Assembly (NCBI RefSeq): GCF_000421625.1
Contig: NZ_ATXJ01000001.1
Span: forward strand, 124,001 to 188,000
From: Thermus islandicus DSM 21543
Lineage (GTDB): Bacteria > Deinococcota > Deinococci > Deinococcales > Thermaceae
Length of the DNA: 64,000 nt
Direction of reading: 5' to 3'
Shown: one piece after another, positions 1 through 8,371 of the stretch
Layout: the number at the start of each line of letters is the position of its first letter
Position numbering within the stretch: position 1 is the stretch's first letter
The notes under the pieces: model-generated
Told to the model about the DNA's origin: nothing
The model's input: only the letters and a program-made list of their open reading frames with translations
Databases searched by the model: none
Position numbers and translations under genes: made by a program

Positions 1-30
1 GCCCAGCGAACCCGGGCCTCCTCCCCCATG
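1..30 (-). CDS. possible 5' end of a gene leaving the window
   Basis: On the minus strand an ATG at position 30 opens a frame (MGEEARVRW...) that runs off the left edge without a stop. It would be divergent or co-directional with genes outside the window. Only nine codons are visible, so no function can be assigned and the start itself is uncertain. Confidence 0.3.
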
Positions 31-71
31 CCCTGAGCTTACACCCCAGGGGCGGGACAAATGACCCCAGT

Positions 72-1061
72 TTAGGGTTCCTGCTGGGGGTGGCCTGAGA
101 GCCGAAAAGGGCGCCTCAGGCCGGCCTGGGCGATGGAGCGGGCCTCCTCCGGGGCCCAGGAGAGGGCCAGCACCCCCCGGTAGGCCCTCAAGGCCCGCTC
201 CCTCTCCCCGGCCAGGTCCAAAAGCTGCCCGAAGCGGGCGAGGACGTAGCCCGGTAGGTACTCGGGGTGCTGGAAATCCCCCCGCACCACCTCCTCCATG
301 AGGCTCAAGGCCTCCCGCCACTCCCCCGCCGCCAGGTACACCTGGGCCGCGAGGTACAGGGCCTCGGGGCTCCCGAGGGCAAAAAGCCCCTCCAGGAGCT
401 TTCCCCAGTCGTCCTCCTCCCTGAGCTGCCAGGCCCGGTCTAAAAGGGCCCTCTCCCTTTCTGCCTCTCCTGGCTCGTGGGCCTTGGGTAGGGCCTCAGG
501 AAAGGCCTCGGCCAAAAAGGGGTAATCCAGGAGGTCCGCCACCACCGCCCCTTCCTTCCCCCGTAGGGCCTCCGCCACCCGCGCCATGCGCCTTTTGCGG
601 AAGCCCGTGGCCGGGCCCTCCCCGAAGGCCTGGGCGAAGCCCCCGTAAACCTCCCTAAGCCGGCCCAGGAAGGCCTCTGAGGCCAGGGCCTCTGGGGTGA
701 GAGGCTCCTTCAGGAGGGCGAGGAGGGCCTCGTCAAAGGCGGCCATCCGCTCCAGGTGGAGCCTCCCCCCGGGAAACTGGCCCAGGGCCTCCCGGAAGGC
801 CTCGGCCTCGGCCTTAAGGTGGGCCTCCTCGTCCAGGGCCACCACAGGGATGCCCCTCTCCTCCGCCCAGGGCAGGAGGTGGAAGAGGAGGGGGTCCTCC
901 TCCCGCCAGCGCCCCTCTTTCAGCCCCTCCTCCGAGTGGGAGGCCAGGTAGAGGACGGGGGGCTTGGCCCTTTCCAGGATGGAAAGGACCGTGGCGGCGT
1001 TGTAGCGTGGGTGCAGGATGTGGAAGGCCCCGAGGGAGGGCAGGAGCACCATCCTCACCAT
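72..1061 (-). CDS. hypothetical protein with C-terminal TPR-like helices
   Basis: The protein has 329 residues and belongs to no family I recognise. The first 60 residues form a predicted alpha/beta segment (VLLPSLGAFHILHPRYN, then PPVLYLASHS). The middle is charged and helical. The last 130 residues contain helix pairs resembling tetratricopeptide repeats (ALYLAAQVYLAAGEWREAL and LLDLAGERERALRAYRGVL), which suggests a protein-binding role. No signal peptide or membrane segment is visible. The start is uncertain: ATG at 1061 and ATG at 1052 are both possible, and either overlaps the 5' end of the divergent MFS gene. One of the two starts may therefore be further in. Confidence 0.7.
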   Translation of the reverse strand: MVRMVLLPSLGAFHILHPRYNAATVLSILERAKPPVLYLASHSEEGLKEGRWREEDPLLFHLLPWAEERGIPVVALDEEAHLKAEAEAFREALGQFPGGRLHLERMAAFDEALLALLKEPLTPEALASEAFLGRLREVYGGFAQAFGEGPATGFRKRRMARVAEALRGKEGAVVADLLDYPFLAEAFPEALPKAHEPGEAERERALLDRAWQLREEDDWGKLLEGLFALGSPEALYLAAQVYLAAGEWREALSLMEEVVRGDFQHPEYLPGYVLARFGQLLDLAGERERALRAYRGVLALSWAPEEARSIAQAGLRRPFRLSGHPQQEP

Positions 1062-2241
1062 CTTAGACCTGCGGGAGCGGAACTACCGCCTGGCCGTGGT
1101 GAACGGCTGGCTGGTGTGGCTAGGGGACGCCTTTCTCAACCCCAACATCGTCCTCTCGGGTTTCGCCGCCAAGCTTGGGGCCCCCGGGGCCTTCATCGGC
1201 CTCCTCCCCGCCCTCCTCCAGGCGGGGGGGATGGTGCCCCAGGCCTTCCTCGCCCCCTGGGTGGCGAGGCTTCCCCGGAAGATCGTGCTCTACCGGAAGG
1301 TGGCCGCCCTGAGGCTTTCCGGGGTCCTCCTCATGGCCCTCTCCGCCCTCCTCTTTGGGCAAAACCCCTCCCTCCTTCTCCTGGGCTTCCTCCTGGGCCT
1401 TCTCCTGAACGCCCTCTTCACCGGGGTCTCTAGCCTCCCCTTCTGGGAGGTGGTGGCCAAGACCACGCCCCCAGGGAGGCGGGCCGCCCTCTTCTCCGCC
1501 CGGAACCTGGTGGGGGGGCTTCTCGCCTTCCTGGCGGGGTTTGGGGTGCGGGAGGTGCTTGCCCTTCCCCTCCCCTTCCCCCTGCCCTACGCCCTCCTCT
1601 TCGCCCTGGGGGCCTTGGCCTACGGCGCAGGCTGGTACCTCTTCGGCCTCACCGACGAGCCTGAGGAAGCCCCTAAGGAGGCGAGGCTGGACCTTAAAGC
1701 CCCCCTCCTTCGCCCCGCCTTCCGCCGCTACCTGGGGGTGCGCCTTCTCCTCGCCCTCGCGGGCCTCGCCGAGCCCTTCTACGCCGCCTACGCCGTGCGG
1801 GTCCTGGGGCAGGGGAAGGAGCTCGGCCTTTACCTCGCCCTCTACGCCCTGGCCTTCACCCTCTCCAACCTCCTCTGGGCCCGGATGGCGGCCAGGGGGT
1901 CCAGGGGGGTGCTCCAGGTGGGGGCGGGCCTTGCCCTCCTCGCGCCCCTCCTCGCCCTTTCCCTCTCCCCCGGCCTCTTCGGCCTGGTCTTCCTCCTCCA
2001 GGGGGCCTACCTGGCCGCCTTGGGCCTCGCCACCACCACCTACCTCCTGAACCTGGCCCCACCCGGGGAAAGGAGCGCCGCCATCGGCCTCGCCAACACC
2101 CTGGCGGGCCTTTTCGCCTTCTCCCCGGTCCTCGGGGGGTACCTGGCGGACCGCCTGGGCTTCGCCGCCCTTTTCCTCTTGGCCGCCCTCCTCTACGCCC
2201 TAGCCCTCCTCCTGGGGAGGAGGCTCCCGGAGGAGGGCTAA
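1018..2241 (+). CDS. MFS transporter
   Basis: This 407-residue, very hydrophobic protein has about 12 predicted membrane segments, as expected for a major facilitator superfamily permease. An early RNYRLAVVNGWLVWLGDAF segment, a central break (residues about 210-230, acidic and soluble) and a second six-helix half fit the fold. The substrate cannot be read from the sequence. The ATG at 1018 overlaps the 5' end of the divergent upstream gene by about 40 bp and adds roughly 15 residues before the first conserved-looking segment, so a downstream non-ATG start is possible. It ends 18 bp before thrS. Confidence 0.8.
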   Translation: MWKAPREGRSTILTILDLRERNYRLAVVNGWLVWLGDAFLNPNIVLSGFAAKLGAPGAFIGLLPALLQAGGMVPQAFLAPWVARLPRKIVLYRKVAALRLSGVLLMALSALLFGQNPSLLLLGFLLGLLLNALFTGVSSLPFWEVVAKTTPPGRRAALFSARNLVGGLLAFLAGFGVREVLALPLPFPLPYALLFALGALAYGAGWYLFGLTDEPEEAPKEARLDLKAPLLRPAFRRYLGVRLLLALAGLAEPFYAAYAVRVLGQGKELGLYLALYALAFTLSNLLWARMAARGSRGVLQVGAGLALLAPLLALSLSPGLFGLVFLLQGAYLAALGLATTTYLLNLAPPGERSAAIGLANTLAGLFAFSPVLGGYLADRLGFAALFLLAALLYALALLLGRRLPEEG

Positions 2242-2246
2242 GGCAC

Positions 2247-2252
2247 TATAGT
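2247..2252 (+). promoter_or_regulatory. -10 element of thrS (leaderless)
   Basis: TATAGT ends 7 nt before the ATG at 2260, so the transcript should start at or next to the start codon. No good -35 hexamer is visible, since this stretch is the 3' end of the MFS gene. The element supports ATG 2260 over the GTG at 2251 as the thrS start. Confidence 0.5.
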
Positions 2253-2259
2253 GAAGGGC

Positions 2260-4266
2260 ATGACCGTGTACCTGCCGGATGGGAAGGCCCTGGACCTGCC
2301 CGAGGGGGCCACGGCCAAGGACGTGGCCCGGGCCCTAGGGCCCGCCTGGGAGCGGGAGGCGGTGGGGGCCATTGTGAATGGGGAGCTCTACGACCTCCTG
2401 AAGCCCCTCCCGGAGGGGGCGAAGGTGCGCCTCCTCACGGAGAAGGACCCCGAGTACCAACACCTCTTCCGCCACACCCTGGCCCACGTCCTGGCCCAGG
2501 CGGTGAAGGAGCACTTCCGGGAAAAGGGCTACGACCCGGAACGCGTCAAGCTGGGGGTGGGGCCGGTGGTGGAGAAGGGCTTTTACTACGACATAGACGC
2601 CCCCGAGCCCCTCTCGGAGGAGGACCTTCCCGCCCTAGAGGAGAGGATGCGCAGGATCCTCAAGCGGGACCTCCCCTTGAGGCGCTTCGTCCTCTCGCGG
2701 GAGGAGGCCTTAGCCCGCTACCGGGGGAAGGACCCCTACAAGACGGAGCTCATAGAGGAGATCCCCGAGGGGGAGGAGATCAGCTTCTACCAGCAGGGGG
2801 AGGGGGAGGAGGGCTTCACCGACCTCTGCCGGGGGCCCCACGTCCCCTCCACGGGCAGGATCCCCCCCCACTTCCGGCTCACCCACGTGGCCGGGGCCTA
2901 CTTTAGGGGGGACGAAAGGCGCCCCATGCTGCAAAGGGTCTACGGGGTGGCCTTCCGCACCGCCGAGGAGCTTAAGGAGTACCTCTGGCAGCTGGAGGAG
3001 GCCAAAAGGCGGGACCACAGGCGGCTTGGGCGGGAGCTGGAGCTCTTCCTCCTTGACCCCATGGTGGGGAAGGGCCTGGTGCTTTGGCTTCCCCGGGGGA
3101 ACGCCATCCGGGAGGAGCTCATGGCCTTCATGCGGGAGGAGCAGGTCAGGCGGGGCTACCAGCTCGTCACCACCCCCCACATCGGGAGCCTGGAGCTCTA
3201 CAAGACCTCGGGCCACTACCCCTACTACGCGGAAAGCCAGTTCCCCCCCATGCGGCTAGAGGAACGGGGCGAGGGCGCCCCGCCGGAAGGCGAACGGGTT
3301 CTGGAGGAGTACCTCCTCAAGCCCATGAACTGCCCCCACCACATAAGGATCTACGCCTACCGCAAGCGCTCCTACCGGGAGCTTCCCCTAAGGCTTGCCG
3401 AGTTCGGCACGGTCTACCGCTACGAGAAGCCGGGGGAGCTTCTGGGCCTCACCCGGGTAAGGGGCTTCACCCAGGACGACGCCCACCTCTTCTGCACCCC
3501 CGAGCAGGTGAAGGGGGAATTTCTGGGCGTCTTGGACCTGGTGCTGAAGGTCTTCGCCACCCTGGGCCTCAAGGAGTACCGGGCCCGGATCGGCACCCGC
3601 GACCCCAAGAGCGGCAAGTACGTGGGGGAGGAGGCCAAGTGGGCCCTGGCCGAGCGGCAGATTGAGGAGGCCGCGGCCGAGGCCGGGCTTCAGTACACGG
3701 TGGAGCCGGGGGACGCCGCCTTCTACGGGCCCAAGCTGGACTTCGTGGTGAAGGACGCCCTGGGGAGGGAGTGGCAGCTCGGCACCATCCAGGTGGACTA
3801 CAACCTGCCCGAGCGCTTCGGCCTAAGCTACGTGGGGAAGGACGGGGAGGAGCACCGCCCGGTGATGCTCCACCGGGCTCCCTTCGGCTCTTTGGAGCGC
3901 TTCATCGGCATCCTCATTGAGCACTTCGCCGGGGACTTCCCCCTTTGGCTTGCCCCGGAGCAGGTTTTGGTGGTGCCGGTCTCGGAGAAGCAGGAGGACT
4001 ACGCCCTCCTGGTGGCGGGAAGGCTGAAGGAGGCGGGCCTGAGGGCCGAGGCCGACCTCCGCCCCGAAAGGATGCAGGCCAGGATTCGGGACGCCGAGCT
4101 GAGGAAGGTGCCCTACGTCCTGGTGGTGGGGGAGAAGGAGAAGGCCGAGGGGACGGTGAGCGTGCGCCGGCGCCACCGGGGGAACCTGGGAGCCATGCCC
4201 CTCGCCGCCTTCCTGGAAGGGGTCCTCCGGGAGTACCGGGAAAGAAGGCTGGAATCGGTTTTCTGA
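2260..4266 (+). CDS. thrS: threonyl-tRNA synthetase
   Basis: This class II synthetase charges tRNA-Thr in the cytoplasm. The 668-residue protein has the full architecture. A TGS domain (residues 1-60) is followed by the HxxxH editing domain (HTLAHVLAQ) with the CRGPHV cysteine. The catalytic core has MNCPHH (zinc Cys), motif 2 (TRVRGFTQDDAHLF) and motif 3 (HRAPFGSLERF). A C-terminal anticodon-binding domain (VVPVSEKQEDYA, RIRDAELRKVPY) completes it. The sequence agrees closely with the Thermus enzyme as I recall it, whose start MTVYLPDG corresponds to ATG 2260. A PaaX-type regulator follows with a one-base overlap (TGATG). Confidence 0.98.
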   Translation: MTVYLPDGKALDLPEGATAKDVARALGPAWEREAVGAIVNGELYDLLKPLPEGAKVRLLTEKDPEYQHLFRHTLAHVLAQAVKEHFREKGYDPERVKLGVGPVVEKGFYYDIDAPEPLSEEDLPALEERMRRILKRDLPLRRFVLSREEALARYRGKDPYKTELIEEIPEGEEISFYQQGEGEEGFTDLCRGPHVPSTGRIPPHFRLTHVAGAYFRGDERRPMLQRVYGVAFRTAEELKEYLWQLEEAKRRDHRRLGRELELFLLDPMVGKGLVLWLPRGNAIREELMAFMREEQVRRGYQLVTTPHIGSLELYKTSGHYPYYAESQFPPMRLEERGEGAPPEGERVLEEYLLKPMNCPHHIRIYAYRKRSYRELPLRLAEFGTVYRYEKPGELLGLTRVRGFTQDDAHLFCTPEQVKGEFLGVLDLVLKVFATLGLKEYRARIGTRDPKSGKYVGEEAKWALAERQIEEAAAEAGLQYTVEPGDAAFYGPKLDFVVKDALGREWQLGTIQVDYNLPERFGLSYVGKDGEEHRPVMLHRAPFGSLERFIGILIEHFAGDFPLWLAPEQVLVVPVSEKQEDYALLVAGRLKEAGLRAEADLRPERMQARIRDAELRKVPYVLVVGEKEKAEGTVSVRRRHRGNLGAMPLAAFLEGVLREYRERRLESVF

Positions 4267-5045
4267 TGCGGGCTCGCTCCACCCTCTTCACCCTCTTTTT
4301 GGAGTACGTTTACCCGGAGAGGCAGACTCCCGCGCGGGCCCTGGTGGCCATGATGGAGGCCCTGGGGTTTTCGGAGATGGCGGTGCGGGCGGCGCTTTCC
4401 CGGAGCGCCAAGCGGGGCTGGGTGGTGGCCTCCAGGGAGGGCCGGACCGCCCGGTACGCCCTCTCCGACCGGGTCTATTGGCAGGTGGGCCAGGTGCGGC
4501 GCCGCCTCTACGGGCCCCTTCCCCCCTGGGACGGCTCCTTTCTCCTGGTATTGCCGGAGGAGCCGAGGGCGCGGGGGGAGAGGGAGCGCTTCCGCCGGGA
4601 GATGGCCCTTCTGGGCTACGGGAGCCTGCAAAGCGGGGTCTACCTGGGGGTGAGCGCCGAGCCCAAGGCCACCCGGGAGCTCCTCGCCTTCTACGGCCTA
4701 AAGGCCACCTTCTTCCGGGGCGCGCCCCTGGGGCAGGAAGGGGCGTGGCTTGGGGCCTTTCCCCTGGAGCGGGCGGAGGCCCACTACCGGGTCTTGGACC
4801 TGGAGGGCCCCCTCCCCCAGGACCCCCTCGAGGCCTTCCGCACCCTCACCCGCCTGGTCCACGAGATGCGCAAGATCCTCTTCCTGGACCCCCTCCTGCC
4901 CCCCGAGCTCCTGCCCCCGGGGTTTTCCGGGCTTCCCTTGAGGCGGCGCTTCCTCGAGGTGCGGGAGGCGCTTAAGGGGCGGGCCCTCCCCTTCCTTAAG
5001 GCCCTGGGCCTTCCCCTTAAGGCCCTCTCACCCGAGGCCCGGTAA
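4266..5045 (+). CDS. PaaX-family transcriptional regulator
   Basis: This 259-residue protein has an N-terminal winged-helix domain (STLFTLFLEYVYP..., then MAVRAALSRSAKRGWVVASREGRTARYAL) typical of PaaX, the repressor that senses phenylacetyl-CoA in other bacteria. A PaaX-like central and C-terminal region follows (LLGYGSLQSGVYLG, LVHEMRKILFLDPLLPPELLPP). The conserved RKILFLDPxLPxELLP segment is the clearest family mark. The ATG overlaps the thrS stop. No phenylacetate genes are visible here; the next genes are two sugar-binding proteins, so the ligand may differ from phenylacetyl-CoA. The start excludes the long in-frame extension inside thrS. Confidence 0.85.
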   Translation: MRARSTLFTLFLEYVYPERQTPARALVAMMEALGFSEMAVRAALSRSAKRGWVVASREGRTARYALSDRVYWQVGQVRRRLYGPLPPWDGSFLLVLPEEPRARGERERFRREMALLGYGSLQSGVYLGVSAEPKATRELLAFYGLKATFFRGAPLGQEGAWLGAFPLERAEAHYRVLDLEGPLPQDPLEAFRTLTRLVHEMRKILFLDPLLPPELLPPGFSGLPLRRRFLEVREALKGRALPFLKALGLPLKALSPEAR

Positions 5046-5055
5046 GCTTAGGGGG

Positions 5056-6240
5056 ATGCGGCGCTTTGGTTTCCTGCTTTTCCTCTCCCTCGCCCAGGCC
5101 CAGGTGGTCCTCCCCTTCTGGCACACGGCGGGCCCCCCGGGGGACCGGGTGCTTTTGGAGGCGGTCCAGAGCTTCAACGAGAGCCAGAAGGCCTACCGCA
5201 TAGAGCCCCGCTACGTGGGGGACTACCGCGAGGCGGGGGTGAAGCTCCTCTCCGCCCTGCGCTCCGGGGGGGCCCCGGCCCTCTTCCACGGGGAGCTCTC
5301 CTTCCTGGCCCGGCTCGCCCAGGAAGGGGTGGCCCTCCCCTTGGACCCCTACCTGCAGGGCCTCCCCAAGGACCTCTACCCGAGGGCCCTCGAGGCGGGG
5401 GGGGTAAAGGGGAAGACCTATGGCCTTCCCTTAGGGCTTTCCGTGCCCGCCCTCTACTACAACAAGGACGCCTTCCGGGCCAAGGGGCTCAAGGCCCCCA
5501 GGACCTGGAAGGAGGTGGAGGAAGCGGCGGCAAGGCTCTCGGGCCGCACCACCAAGGGGCTTGTGATCTCCACGGACATCTGGAGCTTCAACGCCATCGT
5601 CATGAGCCTGGGGGGAAGCCTGGTCCGGGGAAACCTGCCCAACTTCACCTCTAAGGAGGCGGTGGAGGCCCTGGAGATGCTCTACCGCCTGGTGCAGAAG
5701 GGGTACGCCCAGGCCCGGAACCTGGCCGAGGCCCCCTTCGCCGTGGCCGACTTCCTGAGGACCAAGGCCTTCATGGGCCTGGCCCCCACCACCGCCCTCC
5801 CCGTGGTCCTGGCCCAGACCTCCCTCCCCTTCGGGGTGGGCCTGGCCCCCCTGCCCAGGGAACAGGAGGGGGCGGTGCCCCTCTCGGGGGCGGTCCTCAC
5901 CGTGCTCAAGGGGGCAGGCCCCGAGGGGGCCCGGGGGGCGGTGGCCTTCTGGCTCCACTTCCTGGAGCCCAAGCGCCAGGCGGCGTGGGTGCGCACCACC
6001 TGGTACCTCCCCTTGCGCAGGGAGGCGGAAAGGGAGCTTTCCGACTTCCTCAAGGACCCGGAGAGGGCCCAGGTCTTCGCCCAGGCCGAGGTGGCCCGCC
6101 CCTGGAGCCAAGACCCGGAGATGGTGGTCTGGTACGGCTTCCTGGAGGAGGCCCTGGAGCGAAGCCTCAAGCAGGGGGTGCGGCCCCGGGAGGCCCTCGA
6201 GGAGGCCCAAAGGAAGGCCCTGGCGGTGGAAGGGCGCTAG
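5056..6240 (+). CDS. extracellular sugar-binding protein (UgpB-like), copy 1
   Basis: This 394-residue ABC-transporter solute-binding protein of family 1 captures a sugar or glycerol-phosphate-type solute outside the membrane. It has a short signal peptide ending around AQAQ. The mature start (VVLPFWHT) has no lipobox cysteine. UgpB-type features are PFWHTAGPPG, SFNESQKAYRIEP, ALYYNKDAFRAKGLKAPRTW and the TSKEAVEALEML region. The protein is a clear paralogue of the gene 89 bp downstream. No ATPase or permease gene adjoins it, so it must use membrane components encoded elsewhere. An AGGGGG ribosome site precedes the ATG. Confidence 0.88.
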   Translation: MRRFGFLLFLSLAQAQVVLPFWHTAGPPGDRVLLEAVQSFNESQKAYRIEPRYVGDYREAGVKLLSALRSGGAPALFHGELSFLARLAQEGVALPLDPYLQGLPKDLYPRALEAGGVKGKTYGLPLGLSVPALYYNKDAFRAKGLKAPRTWKEVEEAAARLSGRTTKGLVISTDIWSFNAIVMSLGGSLVRGNLPNFTSKEAVEALEMLYRLVQKGYAQARNLAEAPFAVADFLRTKAFMGLAPTTALPVVLAQTSLPFGVGLAPLPREQEGAVPLSGAVLTVLKGAGPEGARGAVAFWLHFLEPKRQAAWVRTTWYLPLRREAERELSDFLKDPERAQVFAQAEVARPWSQDPEMVVWYGFLEEALERSLKQGVRPREALEEAQRKALAVEGR

Positions 6241-6315
6241 GAAGGGCTTACGGCCCTGGGGGATTCCTAAAGGCCTTGGGTTAGGCCTGGCCAGGACCCC
6301 CAACCGGAAAGGTGG

Positions 6316-6321
6316 TAGAAT
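6316..6321 (+). promoter_or_regulatory. -10 element, leaderless start of second binding protein
   Basis: TAGAAT ends 7 nt before the ATG at 6329 and no Shine-Dalgarno sequence fits in between. The second binding protein therefore probably has its own leaderless transcript instead of depending on copy 1. Confidence 0.5.
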
Positions 6322-6328
6322 CCGCCCC

Positions 6329-7525
6329 ATGGGAAAGCTCTGGCCCCTGGCCTTCCTCCTCCTCCCCGCCCTGGCCCAGACCGAAATCCCCTTCTGGCAC
6401 GCCATGGACGGCCCGGCGGGGAGGCTCCTTGCCCAGTTCGCCCAGGAGTTCAACGCCCGCCAGGCCCGGTACCGCGTCCTCCCCCAGTACGCCGGGGACT
6501 ACCGGGAGGCCGAGACCAAGCTGGTGGCCGCCCTGCGCGCGGGCACGGGCCCCGTGCTCTTCCAGGCGGAGCTCTCCTTCCTCCCCCGGCTCGTGGGGGA
6601 GGGGAGGGCCCTAGCCCTAGACCCCTACCTGGGCCTGGACCGGGGGTTCGTGGAGGACCTCTTTGAGCCCGCCTGGAACTACGGGGTGGTGGAGGGGAGG
6701 CGGTATGGCCTTCCCTTCAACACCTCCACCCCGGTCCTCTTCTACAACCTGGACGCCTTCCGGGCCAAGGGGCTCAAGGCCCCCAGGACCTGGAAGGAGT
6801 TTGAGGAGACCGCCAGGGCCCTCACCTCCCGCCAGGCCAAGGGGTTCATCTTCGTTACCGACCCCCAGGCCTGGCTCTTTGAGGCCATGGTGACCAGCCG
6901 CGGGGGGAGCCTGGTCAAGGAGGGGGGGCCCAACTTCACCGCCAAGGAGGCCCTCGAGGCCCTGGGGATGCTCCACCGCCTGAACCGGGCGGGGGCCCTC
7001 TCGGTGCGAAGCCTGGCCGAGGCCACCTTCGCCCAGCTGGACTTCGTGCGCACCAAGGGGATGATGGTCATGGCCTCCATCGCCAACTGGCCCGCGGCCG
7101 AGAACTTCTCCTTCGCCTTCGCCCTGGGGGTGGCCCCCGTGCCCCGGGAGGAGGGGGGGAAGGTGCCCATGGGCGGGGCCCAGCTTGTGGTCCTGAAGGG
7201 CGCCTCCGAGGCCCAGGCCCGGGGGGCGGTGGAGTTCTGGAAGTACCTCATGGAACCCGCCAACGTGGCCCGGTGGGTGCAGGCCAGCTACTACGTGCCG
7301 GTGCGGAAGTCGGCCCTCCCCCTCCTGGAGGGCTTCTACCGGGAGAACCCCTTCCGCAAGGTGGCCTTTGAACAGGTGGCCTACGCCCAGGAGCGCCCCC
7401 GCCTCCCCCAGTTCTCCGCCTGGGCGGGCGTGCTGGCCGAGGCCTTGGAGAAGAGCCTCAAGGGGGGCGTGCCGCCCGAGAGGGCCCTGGAGGAGGCCCA
7501 GCGGAAGGCGGAGGCCCTGCGCTAA
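6329..7525 (+). CDS. extracellular sugar-binding protein (UgpB-like), copy 2
   Basis: This 398-residue family 1 solute-binding protein is a tandem paralogue of the preceding gene. Both share IPFWH/LPFWH after the signal peptide, the motif YAGDYREAETKL / YVGDYREAGVKL, the identical stretch DAFRAKGLKAPRTWKE, and matching C-termini (ALEEAQRKA). The signal peptide is cleaved around PALAQ and there is no lipoprotein cysteine. The two copies differ in the presumed ligand-contact region (NTSTPVLFYN versus GLSVPALYYN), so they may bind related but different solutes. The closest permease candidate in the window is the orphan MalG-type gene at 43.7 kb, but no sequence evidence links them. Confidence 0.88.
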   Translation: MGKLWPLAFLLLPALAQTEIPFWHAMDGPAGRLLAQFAQEFNARQARYRVLPQYAGDYREAETKLVAALRAGTGPVLFQAELSFLPRLVGEGRALALDPYLGLDRGFVEDLFEPAWNYGVVEGRRYGLPFNTSTPVLFYNLDAFRAKGLKAPRTWKEFEETARALTSRQAKGFIFVTDPQAWLFEAMVTSRGGSLVKEGGPNFTAKEALEALGMLHRLNRAGALSVRSLAEATFAQLDFVRTKGMMVMASIANWPAAENFSFAFALGVAPVPREEGGKVPMGGAQLVVLKGASEAQARGAVEFWKYLMEPANVARWVQASYYVPVRKSALPLLEGFYRENPFRKVAFEQVAYAQERPRLPQFSAWAGVLAEALEKSLKGGVPPERALEEAQRKAEALR

Positions 7526-7533
7526 CCTAAGGC

Positions 7534-8295
7534 ATGCGCCTGGGCTACAGTCCCTTCAACGCTGAGATGGGCTACGAGGAGGCCTTCCGCCTAGCGGCGG
7601 AGCTCGGGCTGGACCTCGAGGTGGCCTACGACCTGCACGAGGCCCTGCCCCTTCCGGGCCCCAAGGAGCTCTGGGCCACGGGGGAGGCCCTGGGGGTGGG
7701 CTTCACCCTCCACCTGCCCTTCGTGGAGCTAAACCCGGCAAGCCTCATCCCCAGCGTCCGCAAGCTCGCCGAGGAGCGCCTCCTCAAGGCCCTGGAGTTC
7801 GGTGAGGCCCTGGGGGCCCGGGTGGGGGTTCTGCACACGGGCCAGGTGCCCGTCCGCCACCCCCTGGCCCTCTCCCTGGCCCGGGAGGCCCTGGAGCAGA
7901 CCCTCTCCGCCCTCCTTCCCCTCCCCTTCCCCGTGGCCCTGGAGAACCTGGCCCTGGGGGAGGAGGACCTCCTCAAGGGGCCGGAGGCCCTTAGGGACCT
8001 CCTGGGGCGCTTCCCCCAGTACGGGTTCTGCCTGGACGTGGGCCACGCCCTGGTGGAGCTCGGGCCCAGGGGGCCCCTCCTCTACTGGGAGGCCCTGGGG
8101 GAGAGGCTTCTCCACCTCCACCTCCACGACAACCACGGGCGGAGGGACGACCACCTCCCGGTGGGGGCGGGGCGGGTTCCCTGGGAGAGGCTTACCCCCC
8201 TCCTCCGGGGCTTTTCGGGCACGGCGGCCCTGGAGGTGGGGGGCGGGGCCGGGGGGGTGCGCCGGAGCCTGGCCCGGCTCGGGGCCCCGGCCTAA
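7534..8295 (+). CDS. sugar phosphate isomerase/epimerase family TIM-barrel protein
   Basis: This 253-residue protein is of the xylose-isomerase-like / AP-endonuclease-2 superfamily. The metal-binding pattern of the fold is present: LHTGQVP near the middle, a glutamate in ALENLALGEED, FCLDVGHALVEL, LHLHLHDNHGRRDDH and a final glutamate in ALEVGGG. Members isomerise or epimerise keto-sugars or inositol derivatives using divalent metal. It starts 8 bp after the second sugar-binding protein and so probably works on the imported compound. The exact substrate is unknown. Confidence 0.8.
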   Translation: MRLGYSPFNAEMGYEEAFRLAAELGLDLEVAYDLHEALPLPGPKELWATGEALGVGFTLHLPFVELNPASLIPSVRKLAEERLLKALEFGEALGARVGVLHTGQVPVRHPLALSLAREALEQTLSALLPLPFPVALENLALGEEDLLKGPEALRDLLGRFPQYGFCLDVGHALVELGPRGPLLYWEALGERLLHLHLHDNHGRRDDHLPVGAGRVPWERLTPLLRGFSGTAALEVGGGAGGVRRSLARLGAPA

Positions 8296-8308
8296 GGACA
8301 TATGTCCT
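8295..8308 (+). promoter_or_regulatory. 14-bp perfect palindrome, candidate operator of the fbc operon
   Basis: AGGACATATGTCCT is a perfect inverted repeat. It begins at the last base of the preceding gene and lies where the -35 region of the TATAGT promoter would fall. That position is typical of an operator for a dimeric regulator. The regulator is unknown. Confidence 0.45.
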
Positions 8309-8322
8309 GGGCCTCGAGGGCG

Positions 8323-8328
8323 TATAGT
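8323..8328 (+). promoter_or_regulatory. -10 element of the fbc operon
   Basis: TATAGT lies 43 nt before the fbcC ATG. Transcription would start near 8335, leaving a leader of about 36 nt that contains a GGGAGG ribosome site 5-11 nt before the ATG. No consensus -35 is visible; the palindrome occupies that position. Confidence 0.5.
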
Positions 8329-8371
8329 GGTGGGGTGGGGTCTTGTACCCCTGTTCACAAAGGGAGGCAGG

